Positions 19,931-30,127 of a stretch of DNA of 64,000 bases are shown in pieces (positions within the stretch are counted from its first letter, which is position 1; every line of letters begins with the position of its first letter). The DNA is taken from the NCBI RefSeq assembly GCF_030813415.1, contig NZ_JAUSUF010000012.1, positions 36,622 through 100,621 of the forward strand, read 5' to 3'. A program made the translations under genes and the position numbers. Source of the stretch: Eubacterium multiforme (GTDB lineage: Bacteria > Bacillota > Clostridia > Clostridiales > Clostridiaceae). A model generated the notes under the pieces. The model did no database searches. It saw only the letters and a list, made by a program, of their open reading frames with translations, and was not told the origin of the DNA.

Positions 19931-21517
19931 TTATTTTTGTGAATTGTATTTATCATGATATTCTGATAATAATTCTAAAACTTGTTTAGCAATCTTTTTG
20001 TATGCTTCATCTGGTAAGTTAGCTTGGGATACTCTTAATGTTCCTGGAGTTGCTCCAAAACCTACACCTTCCATTAATACTACTCCATTCATTTCTGCCA
20101 AACGTAGTAGAAAATCAATAGGTTCAAAATTATCTTTCAAATATTCTTTAAACTTGTCATCATATAAATTACTTGCAAGTTCATAAATATCTATTAATGA
20201 ATAGTATTTAGCATTTTCTATACTATTATCTTCCTTTACTCCTAATGTAGAGAATAAGTCATGATATCTTGAACTTACTAATTTCTTAGCACTTTCAATA
20301 TATGGATCACAATTATTAGTAACTAATGCACTAAGTGCAAATAGTGCCATTTGGATTTGTTGTGGTGTTGATAATCCTGATGTATGATAAAGACCTACTG
20401 AACGGCTATCTGCTACAAGTCTATCAATAAATTTCATCTTACGTGGTTCTAATGTAACAAGACCATATCTCTTATCAAGATCTTTTAATTTTTCTTCTGG
20501 TAATTTAGCTATTAAATCATCAAAAACATTTTCTTCATTTGTTGCAATTAATCCAAGTCTCCAACCTGTTGCACCATATAATTTTGAGAATGAATATACA
20601 AGTAATGTATTATGAGGTGCTACTGCATATATTGTTTGAAAATCATTAACAAATGTTCCGTAAACATCATCTGTAATTATTATTAAATCTTTACGTTCCT
20701 TTACAATTTCAGCAATATGATTAAGTGCTTCCTTACTTAATGCCCTTGAGCCTGGATTTGATGGATTTACAAAAAATAATGCTTTAATGCTTTCATCCTT
20801 TAATTTATTTAATTCGTCTAAATCCAAAATCCAATTATTTTCTTCTTTAGATGTTAAATCAACTTCAACCATTTCATAATCTTGTAATTCAGGAATTTGT
20901 AAGTATGGAGTAAAGATAGGTGTATTTATTGCAATCTTATCTCCTTCTTTTATTATTCCATTTTCCTTTAATGAATTAAATATATAGCATATTGCTGCTG
21001 TTCCACCTTCTGTTGGAAATACTGATGTTTCATCTTTAAGAGTTACCCCATTATATAATTCTTTTTGTAAGTACATATTTAAAATCTTTTCTGTATTTAC
21101 TAAACATCTACTTGGAACTGGATAATTATTTGCTATTGCACCATCAACAAATTCTTTAACTAATTCATCCTTATTTAGTTTTAACTCATTAGTACAATAA
21201 TTTATAGCATCTTTTAAGAAAGTATCAATATTATGACTTCCATCTAAAAATTCATCAAACCTTTTACTAATATCCTTTAATGATGTATATCCAGCTAAAT
21301 TGCCTTCATGCATTGTTCTTTGAGATTCAATTACTCCAAATTCAACTATTCTAGCAAGAGCTAATCTACCTTGAGTATTTATCCAATTAGGATTTCCTCT
21401 TCCTGCATTTAAAAATACATTATGCTTTTCATTATTTTTAGCAAGACTTAACATTTTGCTGCTAATTTCGAAAGCTCCTAATTTTTCTAATTTTTCTTCA
21501 AATTTCTTTGTAATCAT
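19931..21517 (-). CDS. aspD: Aspartate 4-decarboxylase / aspartate aminotransferase
   Basis: This 528-residue protein is a PLP enzyme of the large bifunctional aspartate 4-decarboxylase group, which converts L-aspartate to L-alanine and CO2. The PLP-binding lysine lies in SFSKLYGATGWRLG. Other fold-type I landmarks are FFVNPSNPGSRAL and IITDDVYGTF, and the N-terminal segment GRGNPNW is typical of this subgroup. The open frame extends 23 codons further upstream. The ATG at 21515-21517 follows AAGGAG and gives the expected N-terminus MITKKFEEKLEKLGAF. Directly downstream is the AspT antiporter, which completes a decarboxylation-driven energy cycle and an acid-consuming system. The gene pair separates uvrB from uvrA. 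Confidence 0.93.
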   Translation of the reverse strand: MITKKFEEKLEKLGAFEISSKMLSLAKNNEKHNVFLNAGRGNPNWINTQGRLALARIVEFGVIESQRTMHEGNLAGYTSLKDISKRFDEFLDGSHNIDTFLKDAINYCTNELKLNKDELVKEFVDGAIANNYPVPSRCLVNTEKILNMYLQKELYNGVTLKDETSVFPTEGGTAAICYIFNSLKENGIIKEGDKIAINTPIFTPYLQIPELQDYEMVEVDLTSKEENNWILDLDELNKLKDESIKALFFVNPSNPGSRALSKEALNHIAEIVKERKDLIIITDDVYGTFVNDFQTIYAVAPHNTLLVYSFSKLYGATGWRLGLIATNEENVFDDLIAKLPEEKLKDLDKRYGLVTLEPRKMKFIDRLVADSRSVGLYHTSGLSTPQQIQMALFALSALVTNNCDPYIESAKKLVSSRYHDLFSTLGVKEDNSIENAKYYSLIDIYELASNLYDDKFKEYLKDNFEPIDFLLRLAEMNGVVLMEGVGFGATPGTLRVSQANLPDEAYKKIAKQVLELLSEYHDKYNSQK

Positions 21518-21872
21518 GAATAACAACTCCTTATAGTAAATTATCATAAAATATCTAATATTTGCATTCATTTTCCCCAAATACATATATTAAATATCTT
21601 AGTGTCATTTATTATATTAGTCCTTTATTTATAATTTAAAAGTTTTCTATTATATACTTTGTTTAATATTTTCTTTATTTTATGATTGATATTATATTTA
21701 TTTCCTTAATATTATGTAATTATTTTCATCTTTATAATGAGTTTATCAGTTTTTTGTATTTTACCCATTATTTTGTATATTATCTGTTAACTTATTAACT
21801 GTAAAAGCATAAATTTATAAATAAAAAAGATACTCCTATTAAAAGGAGTACCTTTTTAACATATAATTTTTC
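21518..21872. other. Intergenic region between uvrB and aspD
   Basis: This AT-rich region holds the aspD promoter side and the uvrB terminator. On the minus strand a TATAAT with a poor -35 (TTTAAA, 18-base spacing) lies about 90 bases upstream of the aspD start. I see no ORF or other structure. Confidence 0.4.
21829..21852 (-). terminator. Terminator after uvrB
   Basis: On the minus strand GGTACTCC pairs with GGAGTATC (one G-U) across an eight-base loop and is followed by TTTTTT. Confidence 0.8.
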
Positions 21873-23849
21873 CTAATTTTTCTTAAGTTTAGCTATCATA
21901 TCTCTAAGTTCTGCGGCTCTTTCAAACTGAAGATTTTTAGAAGCATCCATCATTTCATCTGTATACTTTTTAATTAAATCTTTTCTTTCTTTTTTATTCA
22001 TATTTTTAGGTTGATTATCTATTTCATACTTAGTTTCCTCTTCTGAAACTTTAGTAGCCTCAATTACTTCTCTTACATCTTTAATTATTGTTGTAGGAAT
22101 TATATTATGCTTTGTATTATATTCTTCTTGAATAACTCTTCTTCTCTCTGTTTCTTTTATAGCTCTATCCATTGAGCCAGTTATTCTATCTGCATACATT
22201 ATAACTTTACTTTCAGAGTTTCTTGCAGCTCTTCCTATTGTTTGAATAAGGGAAGTTTCTGATCTTAAGAATCCTTCTTTATCAGCATCTAAAATTGCAA
22301 CTAAGGCAACTTCTGGAATATCAAGTCCTTCTCTTAAAAGGTTAATTCCAACTAAAACATCATATTTTCCAAGTCTTAAATCCCTTATAATTTTCATTCT
22401 TTCAATTGTATCAATGTCAGAATGCATATAAGTTGTCTTTATTCCAAGTTCTATTAAATACTTAGTTAAATCCTCTGCCATTTTTTTAGTTAATGTTGTA
22501 ATAAGAGTTCTAAATCCTCTTTCTGTCGTTTTTCTTATTTCTCCATACAAGTCATCAATTTGACCTGTTACTGGTTTTATTATAATTTCTGGATCCAATA
22601 AACCTGTAGGTCTTATTATTTGTTCTGCAACAACCTTTGCATGTTCCTCTTCATATTTTCCTGGTGTGGCACTTACAAAGACAACTTGGTTTATTTTCTT
22701 TTCAAATTCCTCAAATTTTAATGGTCTATTATCATAAGCACATGGTAATCTAAATCCATATTCAACTAATGTATCCTTTCTTGATCTATCTCCAGCATAC
22801 ATTGCTCTAACCTGTGGAAGGGTTACGTGACTTTCATCAATAAACATTAAGTAATCATCCTTAGGAAAATAATCAAGTAATGTTTTAGGAGGAGTTCCTG
22901 GTGCTCTTCCATCTAATATTCTTGAATAATTTTCTATTCCACTACAGTATCCCATTTCTCTTATCATTTCTATATCAAAATTAGTTCTTTGTCTTAACCT
23001 TTGAGATTCTAATAATTTATCCTGTGCATTTAATTCTCTTAATCTATCTTCAAGTTCTTCTTCAATTATAACAATTGATTTATCTAATACTTCCTTTGAA
23101 GCAGCAAAGTGAGATGCTGGATGTATTTGAGCATGATTTCTCTCTCCAAGAATTTTTCCTGTTAAAACATCGAATTCCCTAATTCTATCAATTTCATCTC
23201 CAAAAAATTCTACTCTAATTCCTTTATTTGAAGATGATGCTGGAATAATATCTAAAGAATCTCCTCTAACTCTAAAGGTTCCTCTTGAAAAATCAATATC
23301 ATTTCTTTCATATTGAATTTCTATAAGTTTCTTTATTATTTCATCTCTATCCATTTCCATTCCAGTTCTAAGACTTATTGTAAGTTTTTTATACTCATCT
23401 GGATTACCTAGTCCATATATACAAGATACTGATGCAACAATAATTACATCTTTCCTTTCAAAAAGAGCTGATGTAGCTGAGTGACGAAGTTTATCTATTT
23501 CATCATTTATAGATGCATCCTTCTCAATAAAAGTATCTGTTTGAGGAACATAAGCCTCTGGTTGATAGTAATCATAATAAGATACAAAATATTCAACTAT
23601 ACTATCTGGGAAAAATTCTTTAAATTCTGAACAAAGTTGTGCTGCTAGTGTTTTATTATGAGCCAATACAATAGTTGGTTTTTGAGTTCTCTCTATTATA
23701 TTTGCCATAGTAAAAGTTTTTCCTGAACCTGTAACTCCCAAAAGTGTTTGAAATTCATTTCCATCATTTATAGAATGAACTATCTTATCTATTGCTTGTG
23801 GTTGATCTCCCATTGGTTTAAACTTAGATTTTATTTTAAATTCTCCCAT
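21873..23849 (-). CDS. uvrB: Excinuclease ABC subunit B
   Basis: This 658-residue protein is full-length UvrB, the helicase-like damage-verification subunit. It shows Walker [14 protein letters not shown] (about residues 39-51), the beta-hairpin region [20 protein letters not shown], the DEAH-like motif DESH, VSATPG, motif [11 protein letters not shown], and a C-terminal UVR domain ([13 protein letters not shown]) that contacts UvrC. The start follows AGAGGTGGATTT. The PDZ membrane protein gene ends 11 bases upstream, so uvrB is probably transcribed with ctpB and the PDZ gene. I see no LexA-like box at that operon's front, unlike at uvrA. Confidence 0.97.
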   Translation of the reverse strand: MGEFKIKSKFKPMGDQPQAIDKIVHSINDGNEFQTLLGVTGSGKTFTMANIIERTQKPTIVLAHNKTLAAQLCSEFKEFFPDSIVEYFVSYYDYYQPEAYVPQTDTFIEKDASINDEIDKLRHSATSALFERKDVIIVASVSCIYGLGNPDEYKKLTISLRTGMEMDRDEIIKKLIEIQYERNDIDFSRGTFRVRGDSLDIIPASSSNKGIRVEFFGDEIDRIREFDVLTGKILGERNHAQIHPASHFAASKEVLDKSIVIIEEELEDRLRELNAQDKLLESQRLRQRTNFDIEMIREMGYCSGIENYSRILDGRAPGTPPKTLLDYFPKDDYLMFIDESHVTLPQVRAMYAGDRSRKDTLVEYGFRLPCAYDNRPLKFEEFEKKINQVVFVSATPGKYEEEHAKVVAEQIIRPTGLLDPEIIIKPVTGQIDDLYGEIRKTTERGFRTLITTLTKKMAEDLTKYLIELGIKTTYMHSDIDTIERMKIIRDLRLGKYDVLVGINLLREGLDIPEVALVAILDADKEGFLRSETSLIQTIGRAARNSESKVIMYADRITGSMDRAIKETERRRVIQEEYNTKHNIIPTTIIKDVREVIEATKVSEEETKYEIDNQPKNMNKKERKDLIKKYTDEMMDASKNLQFERAAELRDMIAKLKKN

Positions 23850-23860
23850 AAATCCACCTC

Positions 23861-25126
23861 TTAACTATTTTTAAGTTTATCTAAAATTTCATTAATTTTA
23901 TTTTTTGTTAAGTCTACCTTTTTCTTATCATCAACAGTTCTTGGAACAAGAAGCATTCCTGGAATCTTACCTTTTCCAACCTGAACCTTTTTTCTTTCTC
24001 CATTTAAACTTTCTACTTCAAGTTCAACATTCATATAATTATTCATTAATGCCTCATATATCTCTTTTTCACTTTCAATACATTTTCCTCTAAGGGCAGT
24101 TATCCTATCTCCCACTCTTATTCCTGCTAAATAAGATTTTGATAAAGGAACAACTTCTAAAACACAAATTCCCTTATCATCACTATAAAACATAGGTTTC
24201 TCTTTATCTTCTATTTTATTAGAAATTCTAACCATTATTTCATAAATTAATGGAACCATTATTACAACAAATATTTTACCTGCTAGTCCAAGTTTTGCCA
24301 CTAATGAAATTAAGCAGATTAATATTCCATATATTATCATTTGTATACCAGAAGTTAATATTTTCATCTTCTTAGTTTTAGTAAAAGTAATTGATGAATA
24401 ATTACTTATAGAAAAATAAGGTATCATAACTAATGTTCCTGTTGCTATTAAAGCAATAACTTGACTGTTAGAAATTATTGGCCACCAACTTGGATAACTT
24501 ATATTTTCTATTATTTTATTTGAATCAATTCCATTTAATAATGAAATAAATAATGCAATTGGCATTATCCAACACCTATTTAGCATATATCCACCTATTA
24601 CTTTTCCATTATTTTTAGAAAATATAGGTATACTTCCTCTACTTCCATCAAACATAATCAATAATCCTTGAATTATGTAAATTACTCCAACTACAATAAT
24701 TAATGCTGTTATATTAAGTTTCAAAAAATCATTTTTATCCCCACCAATATTTAGATAAGTTACAATTATACTTAAGCCTCCAATAATTCCACCTAAGTAA
24801 GCAAAATTTATTATTTTCCTCTTAAAAGCAAGTACTAATATTGATAATGCAAGTAGAAACTCAATACCTGAATTTTGTTTAAATACAACACCTAATGTAC
24901 TAAGAATTATACTTATTATAGCTCCACTAATTATTCCTAATGTTATTTGTGATAATGTAAGTTCTAGGGGAGAGTTAATACTCTCCCCTAGAACCATTTT
25001 CTGCATTAAAGTAACTTTTCTATTTTTCAAGTAAAACATTATCCCAATAATAATTAAAACTAATAATAAAGAAGGTGAAATAAATATATATGCTACTGAT
25101 TTTAATGTATTTAAAATTAAATCCAT
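23861..25126 (-). CDS. Polytopic membrane protein with C-terminal PDZ domain (MinJ-like)
   Basis: This 421-residue protein has about eight to ten hydrophobic segments over residues 1-300 and a PDZ domain at about 310-390 ([29 protein letters not shown]). There is no protease motif. The architecture is that of Bacillus MinJ, which bridges DivIVA and MinD in division-site selection, and a similar role is inferred from the FtsEX/CtpB neighbourhood. It starts at an ATG behind AGGAGGAACT and ends 11 bases before uvrB. Its coding sequence contains a perfect 15-bp hairpin at 24961-24994. Confidence 0.75.
   Translation of the reverse strand: MDLILNTLKSVAYIFISPSLLLVLIIIGIMFYLKNRKVTLMQKMVLGESINSPLELTLSQITLGIISGAIISIILSTLGVVFKQNSGIEFLLALSILVLAFKRKIINFAYLGGIIGGLSIIVTYLNIGGDKNDFLKLNITALIIVVGVIYIIQGLLIMFDGSRGSIPIFSKNNGKVIGGYMLNRCWIMPIALFISLLNGIDSNKIIENISYPSWWPIISNSQVIALIATGTLVMIPYFSISNYSSITFTKTKKMKILTSGIQMIIYGILICLISLVAKLGLAGKIFVVIMVPLIYEIMVRISNKIEDKEKPMFYSDDKGICVLEVVPLSKSYLAGIRVGDRITALRGKCIESEKEIYEALMNNYMNVELEVESLNGERKKVQVGKGKIPGMLLVPRTVDDKKKVDLTKNKINEILDKLKNS
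24961..24994. repeat. Perfect 15-bp inverted repeat inside the PDZ gene
   Basis: GTTCTAGGGGAGAGT (24961-24975) and its exact complement (24980-24994) surround a TAAT loop. It is noticeably more GC-rich than its surroundings and covers about codons 45-55 of the PDZ protein ([11 protein letters not shown]). Confidence 0.9.
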
Positions 25127-25153
25127 AGTTCCTCCTAAATTACTTATTTTTAT

Positions 25154-26395
25154 TTATTTTTTGTTTATAACCTCTAAAGCTTTATTTAACTGACTATCAT
25201 TTTTTATATTGTAAGGTTTATCTAAAAAGTTTTTAGGTAATTCCACCACTATATTAGGCTTAATTCCCTTATGATTAATATTTTCTCCATCTGGAGTATA
25301 ATACTTTGATACAGTAACCTTTAAGGCACTTCCATCTTTAAATTCTACTGGTGCTTGAACTATACCCTTTCCAAAAGTATTAGTTCCAATTATAGTTGCT
25401 GCATCATAATCTCTTAAAGCTCCTGTAACAACTTCTGATGCACTGGCACTTCCTCCATTAACAAGGACTACTAAAGGCATCCCTTCTGCAATTCCACCTT
25501 TTGAAACCTCTTCTGCTCTATTGTTATATTTATCTACTGTATATGTTATTATCTTTCCCTTAGGAATGAATTGTGATGCAACACCTACAGCTTCTGACAG
25601 ATATCCACCTGGATTACCTCTTAAATCCAGTATCATTTTCTTCATTCCTTTAGCCTTTAACTTTTCTATTTCGCTTTTAAAGTCCTTAGTAACTCCTGCA
25701 TTAAATGATGCTATTTGGATGTATCCAACATTCTTCTCTAACATCTTTCCAGCAACAGAATCTGTCTTTATAACATCTCTCATAACTTTAACATCAAAAG
25801 GTTTCTCACCCTTTCTTTGAATTGTTAATGTTACTTCTTCTTTCTTTTTACCTTTGATTAAAGATGTTACCTTTTCTACATCTCCACCAACTTTTTTGCC
25901 ATTTACTGCAAGAATAACATCATTGCTCTTTAATCCAGCCTTTGCAGCTGGTGATCCATCTATAGGTGCTATTATAGTTACCTTACCATCTTTAACTCCT
26001 ACAAAAACTCCGATACCCATATATTCTCCAGAATTTTGTTCATTAAACTTTTTGTATTCATCAGAATTCATATATATTGTATATGGATCACCTAATGAAT
26101 TTACCATACCTTTAATAGCCCCTTGTAATAATTTATTATCATCTATTTCTCCATCATAATTTTTAATTAAAGCCTTTCTAACTTCAAAAAGTTCTTTATA
26201 TTTACCTATATCATCAAAACCTTTAAAAGTACTCTCAACCTTTGAATTGGCAGATGGAAGAACAACTCCTTTAGTTGCTGCAAAATTTCCTAAATAAAAA
26301 CTTCCAAAGCATAAAATTACAACTAAAATTGCACCTATTATGCCATAATATATTCTTTTATTACCCTTATTTCCGTTATCACCATACGGCTTCAT
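25154..26395 (-). CDS. ctpB: Carboxy-terminal processing peptidase, S41 family
   Basis: This serine protease of the CtpA/CtpB family is anchored by one N-terminal membrane segment (about 20-40) with the catalytic part outside. A PDZ domain (about 115-190, YMGIGVFVGVKDGKVTII) precedes the S41 core. The catalytic serine lies in NGGSASASEVV and the lysine in NTFGKGIVQ. In Bacillus, CtpB cleaves SpoIVFA to trigger sigma-K, and related enzymes trim wall-enzyme regulators. The gene lies between ftsX and the PDZ membrane protein gene. The open frame starts at a TTG; I use the ATG two codons later, eight bases after AAAGGATG, giving 413 residues. Confidence 0.92.
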   Translation of the reverse strand: MKPYGDNGNKGNKRIYYGIIGAILVVILCFGSFYLGNFAATKGVVLPSANSKVESTFKGFDDIGKYKELFEVRKALIKNYDGEIDDNKLLQGAIKGMVNSLGDPYTIYMNSDEYKKFNEQNSGEYMGIGVFVGVKDGKVTIIAPIDGSPAAKAGLKSNDVILAVNGKKVGGDVEKVTSLIKGKKKEEVTLTIQRKGEKPFDVKVMRDVIKTDSVAGKMLEKNVGYIQIASFNAGVTKDFKSEIEKLKAKGMKKMILDLRGNPGGYLSEAVGVASQFIPKGKIITYTVDKYNNRAEEVSKGGIAEGMPLVVLVNGGSASASEVVTGALRDYDAATIIGTNTFGKGIVQAPVEFKDGSALKVTVSKYYTPDGENINHKGIKPNIVVELPKNFLDKPYNIKNDSQLNKALEVINKK

Positions 26396-26473
26396 TAGCA
26401 AAACATCCTTTCTAAACTCTCACTCACCTCTAATTTTATAATACTATTATACCCTTTTTTCCACATTAAACTA

Positions 26474-26503
26474 AACTCAGTAGGAAAAATTTCCTACTGA
26501 GTT
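26474..26503 (-). terminator. Terminator after ftsX
   Basis: AACTCAGTAGGAAA and TTTCCTACTGAGTT form a perfect 14-bp stem. The following tract on the minus strand is only moderately T-rich (TTTAGTTT), so some readthrough into ctpB is possible. Confidence 0.7.
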
Positions 26504-26536
26504 ATTATAAATATATTTTATTCAGTTTTATAAATT

Positions 26537-27430
26537 TTATACTATTAAGAATTTTCTTAAAGCTGCATAACTTGCAACTCCACCAACTACTAATCCACCT
26601 AAGGCAAAATATAGTAATAATGATGTTCCAACATAACTTAAAGGAACTAGTGATATTAATAGTAATTTTCCTGATATCCAAGTAATGAAGCCTTTATATG
26701 CAATAAATATTAATAGTACAGATAATAAGGCTCCCACAAGACCTATTATCATACCCTCAATTATAAATGGCCATCTAATGAACCAGTCTGTTGCACCAAC
26801 AAACTTCATTATTCCAACTTCTCTTCTTCTTGAATATACTGTTAACTTTGTTGTATTCATTATTAAGAATACTGCAACACCTACTAGTATTATAAATAAT
26901 ACTAATCCTACTCCTTTAATAGCATTTACTACTTTTGTTATTGTATTTATAAGATCCTGTTGATTACCTATACTTTCAACTCCAGGTAAATTTTTAATTC
27001 CCTCTGTTACTGATTTTGCATAGCTAGGATCACTTAATTTTACAATATATGATGCTGGGAATGGATTTTTATCAAGACTATATCCTTCTAATAATCCTTT
27101 ATTTTCCTTTGTGCTTTCTTGGAAGCTTTTAAATGCATCATCCTTTGATTCATATTGAACTTCTTTTACTCCTGGAAGTTCATGTAACTTAATTTCAACT
27201 TCTCTTTTTTCTATCAGTTTAATGTCATCTTTTAAGAATACTTTAAGTTCAACTTTTGATTGAACATTATCAAGTGCTAATCCTACGTTCTTTGTCATAA
27301 GTAAGAATATACCTAATACGAAGAATGTAATAAGTACTGTAATAACTGAAGCAAAACAAATTGTCTTATTTCTTCTTAAACTTTTTGAAGCATCAGAAAT
27401 AAAATGACTTACTGTATTAATTTTCATCAT
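26537..27430 (-). CDS. ftsX: Cell division protein FtsX
   Basis: This 297-residue protein has the FtsX layout: one N-terminal membrane segment (about 22-45), a large extracellular loop (about 45-170) and three C-terminal membrane segments. Conserved pieces are SLRRNKTICFASV, VYSRRREVGIMKFVGAT and a C-terminal region rich in Gly/Ala. With FtsE it forms an ABC-type complex that activates peptidoglycan hydrolases at the septum or, in sporulating bacteria, affects spore initiation. Its start overlaps the end of ftsE by 14 bases. The nearby NlpC/P60 hydrolase at 59954-61231 has the coiled-coil layout of proteins FtsEX controls, but a link is only inferred. Confidence 0.95.
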   Translation of the reverse strand: MMKINTVSHFISDASKSLRRNKTICFASVITVLITFFVLGIFLLMTKNVGLALDNVQSKVELKVFLKDDIKLIEKREVEIKLHELPGVKEVQYESKDDAFKSFQESTKENKGLLEGYSLDKNPFPASYIVKLSDPSYAKSVTEGIKNLPGVESIGNQQDLINTITKVVNAIKGVGLVLFIILVGVAVFLIMNTTKLTVYSRRREVGIMKFVGATDWFIRWPFIIEGMIIGLVGALLSVLLIFIAYKGFITWISGKLLLISLVPLSYVGTSLLLYFALGGLVVGGVASYAALRKFLIV

Positions 27431-28103
27431 TGTACCTACCTTTCTTCTCGTCTCTTACAATTTCCCCTTTTTCTATAGCAATAACTCTCTTCTTCATGTC
27501 ATTAACAATATCTTGAGCATGTGTTGCCATAAGAACTGTTGTACCAGCCTTATTTATATCATCTAAAAGTTCCATTATTTCCTTTGATGTATCAGGATCT
27601 AAGTTTCCTGTAGGCTCATCGGCAATTAAAACTGATGGATTGTTAACTATAGCTCTCGCTAAAGAAACTCTTTGTTGTTCCCCTCCTGATAATTCATGTG
27701 GAAACATTTTATATTTATGTGATAATCCAACTAATGATAACACCATTGGTACTCTTCTTCTTATTTCCTTTGGAGTAGCTTCAACTACCTTCATAGCAAA
27801 GGCTACATTTTCATAAACATTTAGACTTGGTATTAATCTAAAATCTTGAAAAACCATTCCTATTTTTCTTCTATAGTATGGTGTTTGCTTTCTTGTTATT
27901 TCTGATAAGTCTTTACCTGACACAATTAAATGTCCAGATGTAGGCTCAACTTCCTTTAATATCATTTTTATAAAAGTTGATTTACCAGCTCCTGATGGTC
28001 CAACTAGAAATACGAAGTCTCCTGCTTCTATCTCTACATTTACATCTGATAGAGCTTTTACATTGTTATCGTAAATTTTAGATACATTCTTAAATTCTAT
28101 CAT
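27417..28103 (-). CDS. ftsE: Cell division ATP-binding protein FtsE
   Basis: This 228-residue ABC ATPase is typical FtsE. It shows Walker A GPSGAGKSTFIKMI (about residues 34-47), Q-loop VFQDFRLIP, signature LSGGEQQRVSLARAI, Walker B VLIADEPTGNLDP and switch ATHAQ. It powers FtsX, whose gene overlaps its 3' end. The start ATG follows AGGAGTGTTTAGAGA. Upstream lie 169 bases before the YitT-like gene, with no strong terminator visible there. Confidence 0.96.
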   Translation of the reverse strand: MIEFKNVSKIYDNNVKALSDVNVEIEAGDFVFLVGPSGAGKSTFIKMILKEVEPTSGHLIVSGKDLSEITRKQTPYYRRKIGMVFQDFRLIPSLNVYENVAFAMKVVEATPKEIRRRVPMVLSLVGLSHKYKMFPHELSGGEQQRVSLARAIVNNPSVLIADEPTGNLDPDTSKEIMELLDDINKAGTTVLMATHAQDIVNDMKKRVIAIEKGEIVRDEKKGRYNDEN

Positions 28104-28272
28104 TCTCTAAACACTCCTTATAGATTTGGACTCAATTAATAAACCCCCTGTGTCCATTATACAAAGCTATTATATCACATGTATTCCTTCATATAATATA
28201 AAATTTTATTAAGTTTTTAATATTATCCTAAAATTCAACAAAATAACACAACTTCTTCTGTAATATTTTGGA

Positions 28273-29121
28273 TTATACTATTTCTGTAAAACCTTCCCCT
28301 AATACTTCATGGACTTCTCCAACAGTAACAAAGGCTTTTTTATCTATATCTCCAATATGATTTTTTAATTTTATAAACTCATTTCTATTTAAAACTGTAT
28401 AAATAATATAACTGTCCTTTTTAGAAAAACCTCCCATACCTTTAAGACATGTACATCCTCTTGAAAGTTCATCTAATATAAATTTACTTATTTTCTCAGT
28501 TTCTTCACTTATAATAATTACTTCTTTACAAACATTAAATCCTTCTATAACCTTATCTATTGTAACTCCTAATATTATTACGCTTAACATTGAATAAAAA
28601 CCTAAATTTAATCCAAATACATAAGCTCCTAAAAGAGTTATTATAAGATCCACTATGAGTAAAGATTTTCCAATATCTATATGTAAAAATTTATTCATTA
28701 GTTTAGCTATAATATCTGTCCCACCTGTAGATGAATTTTTATTAAATACTAGTGCCATTCCAAAGGCAGATATTAATGTTCCAAAAATAGTTGCTATTAT
28801 TAAATCTGTTGTAATAGCAAATGGATTTAGAAACTTTTCTATAAGCCACATAAATACAGACATAGCAATGCTAGCATATATTGTCCTTCCACCGAAGTTA
28901 CCATCAATAAACATAAATGCTACAACAAATAATATTAAATTTATTATTAATGTAATTATACCTACTCCAATAAATGGAACAAACTTATTTAGTACAATTG
29001 CAAGTCCAGTAACTCCACCTGCTGCTAATTTATTTGGTGCAAAAAAATATTCTACTGAAATAGCAACTAATATTACACCAAATGTAATTATAGAATAATC
29101 TTTTAATAATTTTTGATTCAT
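28273..29121 (-). CDS. YitT family membrane protein (DUF2179), copy 1
   Basis: This 282-residue protein has five or six membrane segments (over residues 1-190) and a C-terminal DUF2179 domain (about 205-275) with GCTCLKGMGGFSKKD and a YTVLNRNEF strand. The YitT family shows GGVTGLAIVLNKF near the N-terminus and STGGTDIIAKLMNKF in the middle; both are present. The function is unknown. A paralogue lies immediately upstream, similar over its whole length. This suggests a tandem duplication and possibly a heteromer. Confidence 0.85.
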   Translation of the reverse strand: MNQKLLKDYSIITFGVILVAISVEYFFAPNKLAAGGVTGLAIVLNKFVPFIGVGIITLIINLILFVVAFMFIDGNFGGRTIYASIAMSVFMWLIEKFLNPFAITTDLIIATIFGTLISAFGMALVFNKNSSTGGTDIIAKLMNKFLHIDIGKSLLIVDLIITLLGAYVFGLNLGFYSMLSVIILGVTIDKVIEGFNVCKEVIIISEETEKISKFILDELSRGCTCLKGMGGFSKKDSYIIYTVLNRNEFIKLKNHIGDIDKKAFVTVGEVHEVLGEGFTEIV

Positions 29122-29180
29122 CCGATCACCCCATATTCTTTAAATTTTTATAATATTAACTTATAAAGTTTATAAGCATA

Positions 29181-30026
29181 TTATTCTAAGTCAACAAATC
29201 CTTTACCTAATACATTGTATGCATCATTAACTATAACAAAAGCATTAGGTTCATTTTCCCTTACAAATCTTCTAACTTTCATAAGTTGAGCTCTGCTAAG
29301 AACACAATATACTACATCTTTATTTTCTCCAGTGTATCCACCTTTACCATTAAATATAGTACATCCTCTATCTATTTCATCTATGATATATCCCCTTAGA
29401 ACATCAGTTTTTTCAGTAAATATAATTACCTGATAACATGTACTAAATCCTGATATAACCTTATCTATTACTATTCCATTTAATAGGACACAAATAGCTG
29501 CATATATTCCTTTTTCAATACCAAAAGTAAATGCACTTAAGGTTACAACTAATATATCTACCATTTGCATACCTTTTCCCATATCTATATGAAAAAACTT
29601 ATTTAGTATTTTTGCTATTATGTCCGTTCCACCAGTTGAAGCATTTTGAGTAAAAACTATTCCAAGACCAATTCCTAAAAGTGTACTTCCTGCAATTGTT
29701 GCAAGCATTGGATTGTTTGGAATACCTACTGGTTTAATGAAAGCTTCTGCAAACCAGTTAATAAATGATAATCCCATTGCTGCATATATTGTTTTTCCTC
29801 CAAAACTTTTTCCTATAACAATAAAAGCTAGTATAAATAAAAATACATTCATAATTGCCATTAAAATACCAAGATTAGCATTTGGTATATAATGATTAAC
29901 TACAAGTGCAATTCCCGTAACTCCTCCACCAGTTATATTGTTTGGAACATAAAAATATTGGATAGCAATTCCTACAAATATTATTCCGATGGTTATAATT
30001 CCATACTCTCTAATTTTCTCTTTCAT
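29181..30026 (-). CDS. YitT family membrane protein (DUF2179), copy 2
   Basis: This 281-residue paralogue of the neighbouring gene has the same layout: membrane part with GGGVTGIALVVNHY and ASTGGTDIIAKILNKFFH, and a C-terminal DUF2179 domain with GCTIFNGKGGYTGEN. Sixty bases separate the two genes and both have their own ribosome binding sites (AGGGGGGAAAT here). The substrate or signal is unknown. Similarity is spread evenly along both proteins, which points to an old duplication rather than a recent one. Confidence 0.85.
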   Translation of the reverse strand: MKEKIREYGIITIGIIFVGIAIQYFYVPNNITGGGVTGIALVVNHYIPNANLGILMAIMNVFLFILAFIVIGKSFGGKTIYAAMGLSFINWFAEAFIKPVGIPNNPMLATIAGSTLLGIGLGIVFTQNASTGGTDIIAKILNKFFHIDMGKGMQMVDILVVTLSAFTFGIEKGIYAAICVLLNGIVIDKVISGFSTCYQVIIFTEKTDVLRGYIIDEIDRGCTIFNGKGGYTGENKDVVYCVLSRAQLMKVRRFVRENEPNAFVIVNDAYNVLGKGFVDLE

Positions 30027-30070
30027 ATTTCCCCCCTAAATTTTTAATTCTTTTATTTTTAAGCATAAAA

Positions 30071-30102
30071 ATAACAGTATAATATCCCTACTATACTGTT
30101 AT
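30071..30102 (-). terminator. Terminator after the transketolase genes
   Basis: ATAACAGTATA and TATACTGTTAT pair perfectly and are followed by TTTTTATG on the minus strand. Confidence 0.8.
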
Positions 30103-30127
30103 ATCATATTTGCAATAAATTTTGCTA

